This document shows, in pieces, positions 37,607 to 50,572 of a stretch of DNA of 64,000 bases. Where the stretch lies: assembly GCA_013365325.1 (NCBI GenBank), contig JABVXV010000101.1, positions 1-64,000 on the forward strand, read 5' to 3'. This DNA comes from Dipetalonema caudispina (taxonomy: Eukaryota; Nematoda; Chromadorea; Rhabditida; Onchocercidae). The notes under the pieces are model-generated. The model had not been told where the DNA came from. It saw nothing but the letters and a program-made list of their open reading frames with translations, and did not search any database. The translations under genes and the position numbers were made by a program. The stretch's first letter is position 1, and every line of letters begins with the position of its first letter.

Positions 37607-39924
37607 GCTGAGACGAGGAAACGTACGATTCGTTACTTATATCGGTTGTAAGTGACGGAATTGTGATGCTTTTCCACTAATTTGTGTAAATTTGTTGCTG
37701 TTGGTAACTACCATAATTTACAAACATTACAAATATGTGAAATCCGAAGATGTCGAGCTTTTGTTAGGAGATTCTAAACTATCAGATTCAGCTTTCATTC
37801 AACTGAATTTCGTCCAGTTTTCATCGACTGTCCTTTTTCACGAGATTTCATTTAATGATGCAAGGTTTCGGTAGCACTGATACTAATAGATTGATTAGCG
37901 AAAAGTGAAGGCCATTCCATAAGATGACAGCGATGTACTTGAAAGCGTTCGTGAAAAGTGCTCAAATGCACTGGTATGCAAATAAGGCGTCATCACTTCA
38001 TGCAGCAATCCCATCTCATCGATGAAGCAGTAGCTGTTTGATTTACGAAAGATTCACTGAGCATACAGTAATCAAGAATCATGTATTTTAAGATGAGTTT
38101 TGGATGCACACAATCGAACTACTTAGAACACTTGCCTTATTTGTTAAACATTCTGAGCAAAAAAGAAGCGCAAGATGTACTTCTTTGTAGAGTTAAAAAA
38201 AAAAAAAAATCTGCAATTTTGGTAGTACAGTCGGTTGTTATCCTTACAGTATTGCTCTAAGTTCCTTGCAATAAATCAGTGATATAGAAGAGACTTGTTA
38301 GTTAGTTTACGTTTTACCTCAGAGTTAATGTTCCCTCTAAAGTTTGAATATTTTGTGCAACACATTGAAGAAAGGAAGATTTTTTAAATACAATACGTGC
38401 ATCTTTTTGCTGGCGTTCAGTAATAAGACTAGTAACAGTTTGCGAATAATAAACTAATTGCTTACGAAGTGATTATATCGATTGTCATAAACAGCGAGTT
38501 GTACAAGTATACTTTTTACATTTAATAGGAGCTGCAGACAAGCTAATAAAATTCGAAGCATTGTTTTAACGAGTCAAGTTTAAGCCAAATATTCTGCCGA
38601 CTTGACTGATGAACGACAATAGCAAAAATGTCATTTCTTAAACTTTCAGTGAATAATCATCGTGCTGCCGAACGACCTCACATTAATGACATTAGTAGAT
38701 GTATATTCTTAATGAACACTAACTCTAGGACAAGATATTGATGCATATGAAATCTGTAGACATAATTGGACGACTTTTTATAGGCATTGTTGATGGTGCC
38801 ACTTCATATTCCGAAAGGTTGGCTGAGAACAACGTAGGACAACGTGGAACGTATCTTCTCTAATCCGACTATTTTTTCTGCATGTGTTAGAAATGCTTCA
38901 TACGAATAATTTGCAGTTCTTTGTGGAAAAAAACCAACAGTTTCAGTGTTTCTTATACCAGGATGAGTCTGGGAAAAATATCGGGTTTAAGTTTGATTCC
39001 CGAAATAGCTAGCTTATTAACGAGGAACACCAACAAATGATAAAATCGATAAGAAAATACAGGTGAAGCCGGCCATATTCCCTCTTGTACAATACACATA
39101 AGCGCAGTGATGTTTACAGGAAATCTTTTTTAAATTTATACTTTTGGTTAAATAAAGTATTACTTCTCCAAGCGATTGTCATTTTGCTTCTTTATGCTTT
39201 AGCGGACTTGAAAGTTAGTCCCATCATAACTACTGAGATGGGCTCATGATATGCAACATCACACCTGTTCTAAACTGCATATGAGCTTAAGGAATAAAAT
39301 GAACTGAGCTGAAGGAAATAGATCAGAAAGGCCGAATATGTACTCCCTTATTTGCTTTTCAAAAACAAAGACACTTGAATTAAAGCAGACCTTGTCATGC
39401 AGAAGAAAAACCATTGCATGTATCATACCCATCCTTTAAACTTTCCCCGAACTTAACTCCACAAAACTAATTTAATTTATGAAGTAAAACAAAAACTCTT
39501 TAAATAGTTTATTCAACAAAACAACTTTTTTAAAAAACTGCCAAGTAATCATATAATTTGAAAGCAGAAAAGAAGACAAGAGGGAAAGCCAGTCCGCAAC
39601 CTCGGTTGGGGTTAAGATAAAAAATTTGAGGACGTCACAAAAGAACTATGCAACAATAGTGGGTAGTGTATGGCACGAATACACATAACCCCAGTAGTAA
39701 GCACGACCAACTAATTATAAATGATTACAATAACAAAAGAAATATAGTTTTAATACCAAGTATGACGGATTGAAACTAGAAAAATTAGCCAACGATAGGT
39801 AATGGGAACAAGTCGATGTGACGTATATTCCCCCTCCCAAAAGCGAAACATAACATTCGATGATTGTTCTCAAACCAAACAACATGATGACAGGGGCAAT
39901 TCTGAGCACCGATTACCAAAGGCC
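37607..39924. other. Intergenic spacer
   Basis: AT-rich spacer of 2.3 kb between the 140-residue gene and eIF5A (both minus strand). Short open frames on either strand show no recognisable similarity and no matching splice sites. No RNA gene is evident. Confidence 0.45.
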
Positions 39925-41287
39925 TCATTTTTCTTCCTTGTTCGGCATATTCTTATAACCAAGTATCGCCTCCTCACCGCATGCAGCGACAACGAGGCAC
40001 TAAAAATTGATAAGCGTCACACGTTTTACATAAAAATGCTTTTATTATTGCAAGATACTACGTAGATGAACATTTCTGCAGTGTGCATAACGAACATCAC
40101 TAAAGAAATTGGAAGAACTCTATAATTTTTGAAAAACCTGCTATACTACTTTTTTTTTTTTTCATTTGATCAATAAGCTCAAGCGTCGGGAACTTACCAA
40201 TATTCCATTTTCGTCTTTTTCATATGCCTGCTTGATTTGATCTCCTAGGTCACCCTCAGGTAACTTCAAGTCATCTTTTGTTTCACATGTATCTAGATCC
40301 ATCAAGCTGACATAACCGTCGTCATTTATTGATAGAAGCTGCAATTATAATTAGTAGAATTAATAAGAACAGACCCACTGTCTAAAACTGTCTCCTTCCC
40401 ATCATCCAAACACTTTCATCCTTAAAAGTCATTGTAACACTTTAGTACCGAGACTACTTTTCATCGCACTTCATTAGCTACATAATAGTCCTACCCTTAT
40501 TCAACCAAAAAATTATCAATCCTATTATTTTGAAAAGAACTATCAACAAACCTGATATTCTTTACGCTTCACTACAGGAACATCCATATTATGAGTGGAT
40601 GGACAAATATCTTCCAATTTCTTGCCAGTAAAAATATCCAAACCAACAAGATGAACTTTGGCATGTCCGTGTTTACCAGTTTTTGAAGTGCTCATTTCAA
40701 CAACCTGAATACATTCTACCTTTATCTAAACCAGCATTAAAGATTATAAACTAACGTCATCAGTGATAATCGGAATCGGTTATACGTTAACAACTACTTA
40801 CAGGACTTATTCTATTTGGTGAAGCTGTTTATTAGCAGAAAAGCCAGATAAAGACTATTTTAGAAGACTCCTTAAAACACCTTACTTTGATAAACAACAC
40901 TACCCTTTCTCCATTTTCTCTTTTCTGCAAAGAAACCAATCTACTTTTATGGAAAGGCTATAAAGTTCATCGTTTTTCAACAACAAAAAATTTCTTGGCT
41001 GGACTGCAAAATATCTAAATGTTTTCCATTAGGAAAAGTCTCTGCTAATTCTGAATTATCCGTATGCATTACAACAGCTCCCTTTATCAATTACTTCATT
41101 TGATCAACATTACCAGCCGGCATGACTAACTCCTTAGATAACTCGAAAAATTAGAAATTACCTTACACGGACGCCCTTTGAGCATAACATTCTCATTCTT
41201 ACGAAGAGCAGAGCACTGCTTTGGATATGTTGTAGCGGCACCAGCATCGCCCGTATGAAAATCGTGATCGTGTTCGTGTTCTGCCAT
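39925..41287 (-). CDS. Translation factor eIF5A
   Basis: eIF5A relieves ribosome stalling and is the only protein carrying hypusine. Four phase-0 exons: 41287-41162, 40704-40552, 40338-40198 and 39999-39925 (495 nt, 164 residues). The hypusination loop [12 protein letters not shown] is intact, with the modified lysine at residue 53. Also present are [40 protein letters not shown] and [20 protein letters not shown]. The last exon ([17 protein letters not shown]) matches the nematode IFF-1/IFF-2 C-terminus and is separated from exon 3 by a 198-bp intron. An acceptor (CGTTTTACAG) 20 nt upstream of the ATG is a probable trans-splice site. Whether it is the iff-1 or iff-2 ortholog cannot be said; some nematodes have only one. 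Confidence 0.96.
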
Positions 41288-43775
41288 GGCTTATGCAAGA
41301 CAGCGCACTGTAAAACGGTTTCAATCGTATTTTGAGACAGGCATTACCACAAAACAATAAATTCTTTGTAATGATATACATACGAGTTTCCAGATGGCAA
41401 ACGAAGAATACCTTTCGTCAATCAACCAAAAGTACCAATTCGACAGTCTTCCAAATGTATATCACAATGGTACACAAACGTATTAGATATCAAAAAGACA
41501 AGTTGTATTCTACTGAAATAAATAAAATGGGCAAGACATTCAAAAAAATGAAAGATTTCTGAAGACGGGCTGAATTATAAACGATATAATAAGACTGAGA
41601 TGATAACTTGAATTTCCGCCTTCACATGTTTCATTAGTAAGAAGTATTACAACTCAATCATACAGCTAATGCGGTACATTCTAATTATCAAGTTAACTTA
41701 TACACTCGATCATGATAGTTAAGATAACTCAAGCGGCAATTTCAGTTTCTATAATGCTTATCCTTGCCAAATGCTCTGACAATTGTTGTGAATACTCTAT
41801 TGTTCATGAACGATGGATAATATTATAACCTAAATAACACTACCCATTACGTAACATCCTAATTCTTACATCTAATTACATTGAGTTTAAGTTAACAAAT
41901 TAAAATTCCACAGATTTAGCTGATTTTAAATGTAGACGATGCGATCTGAAACAATTCAGAATGGAAAGGGAAAGAAACGGTGTTTTATTTAGACTAAAAT
42001 ATGTACTGCATCGTCTACTTGGCACAATTTCATCGTGACAGTTGATGCACCCCATCTCATCCACTCAGTAAGTCAAACTTTCCACTATTATTTAGCCAAT
42101 CACAAATGATTTCTACAAATCTTAGCTAATGTATTAACATTCGATGTGCGTCAATTTTATTCCTCCTTACCAGCCAACTTGCACCACCTCAGCAGTTTAG
42201 TAACAAGGTAGCAAAGTATTATGTCAATATGTTGTGCTCATTAATACTTGAACCGAAAGCCAAAAAAAATTCAAAGGAGATCTTGCGTTCAACCTAGTCT
42301 ACATATATATCACACCTTGTCTCATTTCAAATTTTTTCCTTTACATTCAAATATCGATGCAATAACAAAATGAGAAGGAAATAAATAAAACAACGATAAT
42401 TACTTACATATCCAGTAAACGCGTAATGCAGAGTTGTGTGTACGTATGTGCGTGCGTGCGTGCGTGCAAATGACGCAATTACAGGAAAAGCAGATATTTC
42501 TGGACAGTACGTTGTTCGAAGCAACGAGTCAACTTTTAGGAAGAACACGCAGTCTCAGATGATTGTTGCTCTGTTTGCATCGACTTCAGGGTTACGTCGG
42601 TTTCAGGTTACGTCCCTACGTGTAATACTACTAATACTAATACTGGTAAGGGTACCACACTCCCCACTTGACCAACACGATGTAACGAAGAAACGAACCT
42701 TCCCGGACACAAATAAAAACCACCGAGATTCCCTCCCCTCACTCGATCCTAAACACGTTACCGTACCCTCGTGGTCATGTCAAAGAGTATCGCCACAATA
42801 TGATGAGCCGATATGAAGTTTGAAATTGTCTTGAAAAAGGCGCGCTGTTCGAAAATAGAAGAAAGAGCGTTTGAAATCTGAAAGGAAGGATTAATTGACC
42901 TTTGATTTAAGAAGGATCAAAGGGATGATCAGAATAAAGAAATCGATTGGGAGGTCAATTCTTGAGTCTGAAGTGCATGGAGTCTAAAATTTTTGACTTA
43001 AAGAAGTGATGAAAAGTCCCATCAAATAAAGTGTAAATGAAAGGTTTTATGAAATGCTATGTTGATATTGAACTTTGGATTTGATAGTTAATAGGGCGAG
43101 AAACTTAAAGGTTGGAAAAATTTCATCGAAATTTCAGTTTTGTATTTAAAGTTTGAGAAAACTTTGGAAAGTCAAGAAAATCAAAAAAAAAAACTTTGTT
43201 AACATTTGAAAATGAAAATGAAAAAAGCTCAATATATTTGAATTTCAAAATGTTTTGTAGAGAATGACGGCAGAATAAACATAATGGATGAATCGCAAGT
43301 GGTGAGAGGTCAAGAAGAAGGATAACAAGTAGGTAAAAAACGGGAAAGAGTAGAGTTAGGGTCCACAATAGATCTAGAGGAGAGTCAAGGAAGAGTTACG
43401 TTAACCTCTGGCCTTTTGCGTTATTTTTTCCGATGCTCACCTTTTTGTTCCGCATTTATCTCATCGTCTACTCATACCAACTCACTCCTGACTCGATTAG
43501 CTAAATCTTCAAAAATGGTCACTGAGAAAAACAATGGGATTTTCCCGTTTTCCGACTTTATTCTCCCAATCAGTATTTTGTTCATCCGGCTGAAACATCA
43601 CTCCTTGTCCCGAAATATGCCATTGTTATTCTCTGGGAAGTATATGATATGATGGATTGTTCGCATTCCATTTTGGATCAATTTCTTCCCTTAGAAATGA
43701 TTCTCAATGAATGAATCACAGTCCTATAATCTCACCTGATTTTTCTCGGGTAATTATGAATTTTGACTTTCGGAA
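41288..43775. other. Intergenic spacer upstream of eIF5A
   Basis: Mostly AT-rich. A GTGC/GTAC-type repeat occurs at about 42438-42469 and is followed by a patch of higher GC content to about 42800. That patch contains a 126-codon plus-strand frame with no ATG-based or family support. It may be an upstream regulatory region or an untranslated exon. No gene is supported. Confidence 0.45.
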
Positions 43776-45467
43776 GTCGTAGAACTAGATATTTCACACA
43801 ACAAATTAGAAAATATACCAAATTTCGACGGTTTTTAAAACCTAAAACGATTGGATTTGGGATACAATAAGGTATGTGATAAGTCGCTGGTGTATTTAAG
43901 ATATCTGGAAGGACTGAATTTGTCGCACAACCAGATATTTCAAATTTCCCGAAATTGCTCTTAAAAATTTGTTTTCTCTCTACAGAATAGATCTGGGCGG
44001 GAACAAGCTGGAAAGTTTGCCATTATCATTATCAGTGGATATTTTTAACTTGACAAAGCTTTATTTGAATGATAACGCGATCTTCCGGAGTTGCTCAATT
44101 TTTCAAGTGTCGAAACACTTTCATTTGCTAATAACAGAATATCCTACATAAAACCAAGGTCACTGATGAAATGCTGCGAACTAGAAATTTTGAATTTAGC
44201 TCAGAACTTTTGCTTAGAAGTATCGCGGCAAGCTCTGTGTTAGATTGCACTGACATCAGTCAAGTTAAACGTTTATTGCAACAATTAGAAGTGGTGATTT
44301 TATTAACCATCTCGCTGTCCTGTGATTGAAGTTTTTCAGGCAGAGAGATTATTAGCAATCGCACATCATGTGCTCGATCTATAAGTCAACTGACCTTGGT
44401 AAATTCACAAGCTTGATCCAGCAGTCCGTACCACTGCATTGCTTTCACTTAACTGAGAGTTCTAATTCAATTTTTGTGACAAGTCTGTAGAAGTAATTTC
44501 AATTCCAGTCTTTCGTCCAGATATTTGTTCCGGTTTAAGTTGCTTCCTTACAGTGTACTACACCAATTTACTGTTTGAAGTTATCTAAGACAGATATCAA
44601 AATAACGAAGACAGAAGAAAACTCGTTTCGGAATCTTCCCAAGCCGCTGGAACTTCATTTAAATAATAATTCAAAACTGCAGCACATTTATTACGGTGCA
44701 TTCCAGCTGCACCATCGTCGTGCTATTTCACTTCATAACTGTAATCTGTCGAGGATACATGATCTCAACCTGTAACCGTTGCCTCCCTTTAGCATTTGAC
44801 CTTTATATGGTAATCCACTACTTTGTGATTGCTACTTGACACGGTTTCAGCACTTCAAGCATATTGTGATAGACAGAAAAAAAATAAGATGTATCAGTAG
44901 TAATAAAAGATGCCGGATACGTAGTTCTGGAATCCTGGAAAAGTGTCGATCAAAGATAGCTGGTTTACTCGCTGCTATTACTGCTATAGAGGGACAAAGG
45001 TTATTCTTAACCTGTGATTCGATCGATAATCCAAGACCAACTATTGAATGGCGAGTCCAATGGATGCTGAAAACTCGAAAGGACAATTCTTAATGTTTGA
45101 AAAAACTAATCAGAATCAGTCTGATATCTATCGGTGTTTAACATATTCTGAAGCAGGTTTGGCTGAAACGAAAATTTCTGTGGAGGTTATTTCTCGCCTT
45201 AGGGCTACAAGTACTTTCTATCAATGCAACAGGAACACTAATAACCTGACCCGGACAACAACCATTTATTACACACGCGAAACTTCACGTTCGATTTTGG
45301 GACAATTCAATAGAATTGGTAAAAGATGCAGAAGCAAGCGAGAAAAGAGATTCTTTCGGGAAATATTTTCTGACAATATTGAACTCTGTCTGTCGGATGG
45401 TGAAGTAGAGTTAATTTGCGACTATTTCGATGATCGAAAAGATCCAGAATTGGAAAACAAATTATAA
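43776..45467 (+). pseudogene. Broken LRR/Ig transmembrane-type gene
   Basis: Pieces of a leucine-rich-repeat plus immunoglobulin protein occur in correct order on one strand but in different frames. LRRs: VVELDISHNKLENIP and NLKRLDLGYNK (43776-43868), LRYLEGLNLSHNQI, RIDLGGNKLESLP with LTKLYLNDNAI, then in another frame VETLSFANNRISYI and LEILNLAQN, then LPKPLELHLNNNSKLQHI. A cysteine-rich LRR C-cap (GNPLLCDCYLTRFQHF) begins near 44809. An Ig domain (EGQRLFLTCDSIDNPRPTIEW) continues, after another frame change, with SDIYRCLTYSEAGLAE. In-frame stops interrupt repeats at 43836-43838, 43962-43964, 44241-44243, 44773-44775 and 45091-45093, and there is a frameshift near 44085. A retained donor after YNK (AAG|GTATGTG) suggests an unprocessed copy. 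The family resembles LRR/Ig receptors (iglr, LRIG or LINGO type); the exact parent is not assignable. Confidence 0.8.
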
Positions 45468-47483
45468 GGTAGAATTATGAATTGTGCTATTATATATAAT
45501 CAATTGATCATTATAATGGTGTTCGATAGCGTAATCTTTGCATGAAATCCTTCGTTGATATTTCCGAAATCTATGTTGCTTCGGGATATTTTAATGCAAT
45601 GTTAATGTATGTACTTTAAGTTTGCTTATTTTCTAAAATTTCGGCATTAAATATCAAGTTTATTTGGCAGGCAATGCTAGAAAAGATAAGAGATTTTCCG
45701 AAAGTTCCATTCAATTAATTGTCATTTTGAAAAAATCTGTGTTCGTATGCGGTAATCAGTAAGACAATCCTCTCTTCATGAAAAGATCTCTTCGGTAGGC
45801 GGAAAAACTATCTCCACGTAGCATTGTACGGAAAAAAAGATTGCTTCAATGCTGAAATACATTTTGGTTATGGACATTGTTGTTAGATACAAAAATAAAT
45901 ATACAGTTATTTGTCATTTGCGTTTCAAAATTAAATAATAGTAGGTTCTATGTGTAAAAAATTAAACAGCAAATATATTCACTGCAAATAGATTTACTAA
46001 AATATTTTATTGCAATTTTTAACTTGAGAGAAGAAGAGCAAGCAAATGCTTTCTTAATATTTATTATAATACTTATTTCTGTTCATTGTTAAACGAAGAA
46101 ATTTAAGTAAAACAGCTATGGTAACTAATAAATGGGTCAAAATAAATTGCAGGAGGTCTAGAACGATTGTGTACTACTCAACCTAAAAGTGGTAATTTTT
46201 GCTTAACTGTACAAACAGTTCTAGCAAAAAGAGAATATGTTGAAGAATTTGTGCTGATATTCTATGCTAATAATACATCTGAATAAATTAAAAATGAATG
46301 GCAAGTGGCAAGAGCCAAGTTCTACTTCAGGTAAATGCCACTATTATCACAATTATAGTTATTAACATCAGTGCAAATTATATTACTGTTTTCTGAACCA
46401 TTCAGCAAATACCATAATATTATCACTCATCTAAATTGTTGAAGTAATCTCCATTTTTTGAAATCATCATTTCCATTGTGAAGAAAGTGTCCTAATTCGA
46501 AATACGTTGCTATTCCGCTTCCATGCATCAAAAGAGAATGCCAAGTAATACCGTTGAATAAGTATTTAAAACCAAAAGAAAGCTCTTCAATGAAAACATT
46601 CAGTTCCGATTCACATGGAGTTTTTTTTTCTTAGATGTGACAAGTTCAAAACATTGGTGAAGTTTAGATTGACCATTGTACTCTACGAAGTGGTTTGTAC
46701 CGTAACTTATTGACTTTTGTTACAATTGCGCATCAACTCTTCTTATTTCGTTGTGTGTGGAAAAAATGGAGTGATAGGAAGTGCAAGGCATACTTTACTT
46801 ACTTATCACTGACATCTCTTCACAAAACATCCAGAATTGAAATACCTTCAGAAATTTCGAATGGTCTAAAAAGATAAGAATTGATACCAGTTAAGTTAAA
46901 TTGAAATACGAGAAAGAATTCAGAAGCTCTCAAAATTCACATTTTTGATTCATTGAAAATATGACTAACTCCTCTCAAACCTTTGTTATGGACTTCATTT
47001 CATTATTGCTATTGTACTTTCAAATTTTGTTGTTAATTTCCTTTTTGGGACGGTTTAGTTAATTGTTTATAAAACAAAAAAGATGATTGGAGTGGAAAAA
47101 TGATTTGATGAGTCATATCTCTCTTTGCTTCAGTTTGCCGTAACATCACGCATTATCCATTCGATATTCGATGATCTACCAAACTCTATACCGGAAAAAT
47201 CCTTCATCCCACATAAACTAAGTTGAACAATTCGCAGTCATCTTGGGGTGACAAGTTGATCAATGAATGGATTAAATGAGTGGTTAAGCGGTCGGCTATT
47301 CAGTTCACCTATGTATAAGAGAGATAAGATTGGTGACAAGTATATGATGGCATTTTCTGTTGGAACGAAAAAATTGAAATGTTATTCGTGAAATTGAAAA
47401 GAAGACATTCGAGAGAAAGAATACAACTTAACTTTGCATACTTGACATTAAATTTTAAAAATCAATGTAACTTGGTAAATTTA
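45468..47483. other. Intergenic spacer
   Basis: AT-rich stretch between the LRR/Ig relic and the C2H2 gene. I see nothing convincing on either strand. Confidence 0.5.
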
Positions 47484-49231
47484 TCATTCTGCCGTTGGAT
47501 AACATTTTTTGGCGTGTTTTTGGAAATGTATTCGGCGTTGAAACATTTGTTTGCAAGTTGGACAGACGTACTTGCATTCCGTATTATGGATATCTGAATG
47601 GACACGTAAATCATTCCGGCGTACAAAGCATTTCTCACATTGTTCGCATTTGTACCTGAAGTGACAATCAATCATGCATACAAGACATTAATATGAAAAT
47701 TGATAAGATTATAGGTGAAGAAGTATTCGGGTCATTGATTGCCAAATGAATTGTTAAGATGAAGTGTGCTATTATTTAGTGAATTCAATAAACTGTTAAG
47801 ACATACGGTCGAAGATGAGTGTGAACGGAGCGAATGTGTGCTGCCAATGCCTGTAATATGTATATGGTTAACGTAGAAAGTGAGAGGTCACGTTTGTAAT
47901 GTTCAAGAAATGAATTATTTTATTTTGAAAACATACAAAAGATCAAAATCTTCACAAGTGATGTAACGAAGTAAAACAAAAATTAAGCCTTTATTACTTT
48001 GGAACACTTGAAACCGGCGTGTGTGCATTGTTTGTAAGGACATATATAAACATAGTTTAAATGCCGCATCATATCATGCCGTCGTAAACATCCTTGTCGA
48101 CCAAACACCGCCGAACATTTGGTACATTTAAATGGACGCAAATTTCTAAATATGTATTTGAATATTACTGTGAACTTAAGTCGTTGTAAGTGAAATTGCG
48201 CTATTTTCGAATTATATTTAAAAAATGCTTAAGGTGAGAGAACTATTAATGGAGTATTATTTCCCGATGAGTATGAATATGGAACGAACAGATGTATAAC
48301 AGCCACATGTTCACGAAGTAGTGAGGCAGTTGGAAATTCTTTCTGGCAAGTTTCACATTTTGGTCGCATACGCACTTCGTGTTGTCGTTTTTGATGCTTC
48401 TGAACGGCAGCAAAAGTCCGAAATAACTACAATATCCATGAACTTAAAAATTGTGTCAAATTCTTGACATAAAAATCAAAAAACTATAAAATTTTATAGA
48501 CCTATTTTGCTTCCTAAGATCAAAATTTAACTGGCACTTTATACACTATCGAATATTTATAGGAACGTATTATGTGCATTTTGAACAAGGAGAATTTAGC
48601 CATAATTAGTGATATTTGTAGCAAGTTTTGCATAGAGTAAAGTATTGAATTCAAATTAATTATAGGATTAATAAGAGAAGTTAAGGTAAAACTGAACATG
48701 CTGCCATCCCTACGATAAACCGATTAAACGAAGTATACTCACTTAAAAAGTATTGTAAATCACGTACCGTATTACACTTCAAACATCTGTATCGCCTACC
48801 ACGTCTACGCTTCGTGTAAGCTTCATTATTCGGATGATAAAGCAACAAATGGGTTTGTATGTTGTGTTTCAGTGTGAAAGCACTATCACATATATCGCAA
48901 AGATATTGTTTACTTCGAAAACGTTGGTATTTTTGTCGATCATTTCTTACCAGAGATCTTGTCTTATGTCGTGTTGGGACAATGAACACTTCCTGAAAAT
49001 AAATATCCTACTCTGTTCCACATATTTATGTAAAACAAATCATACAAAGATTGTTAGTGAAGTGCGATTACCACATCTATGGCAAGACTGGATGCACTCC
49101 ATGTTTGTTTGACCTTTACAAACTTATTTATTATTTACCTCAACATCTTTGCACACTGCTCTCGACATAACATTAGCATTATTGTTTGGCGTGTCCGTGA
49201 GATACTCATCCTGGTGACATTCTGGCAACAT
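47484..49231 (-). CDS. C2H2 zinc-finger protein (seven fingers)
   Basis: Six exons: 49231-49139, 48992-48768, 48426-48290, 48145-47998, 47850-47807 and 47655-47484 (819 nt, 272 residues). After a 31-residue leader and a basic segment there are seven C2H2-type fingers with little linker between them: YLCDICDSAFTLKHNIQTH, YRCLKCNTLFRTFAAVQKH, PKCETCQKEFPTASLLREH, FKCTKCSAVFGRQGCLRRH, a variant finger YICPYKQCTHAGFKC (C-x4-C), YKCEQCEKCFVRRNDLRVH and YVCPTCKQMFQRRIHFQKH (last ligand a Cys). Several introns cut fingers, and the reading frame resumes exactly at the consensus, which supports the model. Probably a nuclear DNA-binding regulator. The start is the first ATG after an acceptor-like CTCTTTAG; a further upstream ATG in frame would add a short hydrophobic stretch. 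No ortholog is named. Confidence 0.85.
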
Positions 49232-49650
49232 CGATTTTATATCTGCTTGTTTACTAAAGAGGATTGCCAAAATAAAACACATTCCTAACTGGAGAAAGGA
49301 GATGACCGGTACCGTTCCGGAATTTTTACTGAATAATAGGGCGTTTCATAAATGGGAACTAACGGAGAAACTCATCTGGAGGCAGGTAAACAAAATATCA
49401 GCATTAGCTCCCGATGAATTCGCCATATGAGAGCATCAAACAAATTATGTATAACCTATACGGCAATAATTATTAATTTGACTGCAGTATATTTACTACT
49501 TTTTCCATACACTGCACTGAAAATTAAACTTTCCTTAATTCAATATTTTTGAAGTTGATATATTCCTTAGCACAGGTTAATGAACACTTAAATATTTCTT
49601 ATTATACTATGCAAATCCTCATCTGTTAGATGTACATGCATTTATGCGAT
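49232..49650. other. Intergenic spacer
   Basis: 419 bp between two minus-strand genes; AT-rich, no feature seen apart from the acceptor-like CTCTTTAG near 49256 upstream of the zinc-finger gene start. Confidence 0.5.
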
Positions 49651-50572
49651 CTAAGGAAAATCATCAGCAAAAATCTTTAGGACATTGCCTTTCGTGGCTG
49701 CTATAAGTACAATTATATAAGAAAGTAAAAGCAAAGTGAGGAGAACATGCCGCTGAGTTATATTTTGATCGATAGCGACTGATCGCTGTGCTGATCGCTT
49801 TTCAGCAGAGTTTTGCTGAATTTTTACTGCAACATTTTGTGCATAATTTGGGACAATGTTTGTTTCATAATTTATATATTGGCAGCAATCGCTTTGCAAG
49901 CCGAAAATTTCATCTAACACATAATTCATTGATACTGCATTGGTTCCTTCTTTCTGCTCTTCCCGTATCCGTGGCTGTGGAATTTCGTGATATGGACAGC
50001 ACGCACCTGCATGTTTATTCCAGCTTGTTTAGTGACACCGATATTAAACTGCGCATTACACTCTGCTCAATAAATATGTAAGATTCCACTAATTAGTGCG
50101 CTCTTCAAACTTTGGATGTGGTGTGGGAGTGTAGAAGTAAAAATGAATATTCAGTTTGGAGATGAAATGAGGATTGTGCCATTGAAACTCTTTGCAAAAA
50201 TAACTGCTCGAATTGATCAAGATTCATTTGCAGAGCATATAAAGGAAGTGAAGAGCTGTGGCCGATGTTTAGTATAAATGTTGTCATGATGTTCAGTAAA
50301 GGAAGGAACTGGACGTAATCAGGTTAGCTTAGAAAAGAAGTGCATTGCTTACTACTGGTTAAGAAATCCCAGCAATCCTTCTATTATTTTCTATTATCAG
50401 CTAATTTTCAAGGATATCATTCCTGTTAGTGATAAAGATGATCAGTACCTTCAACACAGTAGAAGCACAATTCATCGTAACCGGATGGCTCATAGAAGAG
50501 ATCGGCGATACATTCAATAACTTTATGAGACAATCTCTCTTCATAGAAGCAACCGTACCATTCAGATGACAT
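49651..50572 (-). CDS. Unrecognised Cys-rich single-pass membrane protein
   Basis: Two exons, 50572-50449 and 50006-49651, join in phase 1 to give 480 nt (159 residues). The N-terminal third is rich in aromatic residues and cysteine: SSEWYGCFYEERLSHK, then YDELCFYCVEGACCPYHEIP. The middle is polar, with another cysteine pair (SDCCQY). One strong hydrophobic segment, HVLLTLLLLSYIIVLIAA, lies near the C-terminus and leaves about 15 residues after it, as in tail-anchored or type I/III single-pass proteins. There is no signal peptide, so the Cys-rich part may be cytosolic or the true 5' end may be missing. The ATG follows an AG (TTTCTGAG) that is a weak acceptor. I do not recognise the family. 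It lies between two zinc-finger genes on the same strand. Confidence 0.5.

Noticed and set aside
42436..42816. 126-codon plus-strand open frame
   Set aside because: Begins inside a GTGC/GTAC repeat, has no start ATG of its own at the right place and no recognised domain; the open frame probably follows from higher GC content.
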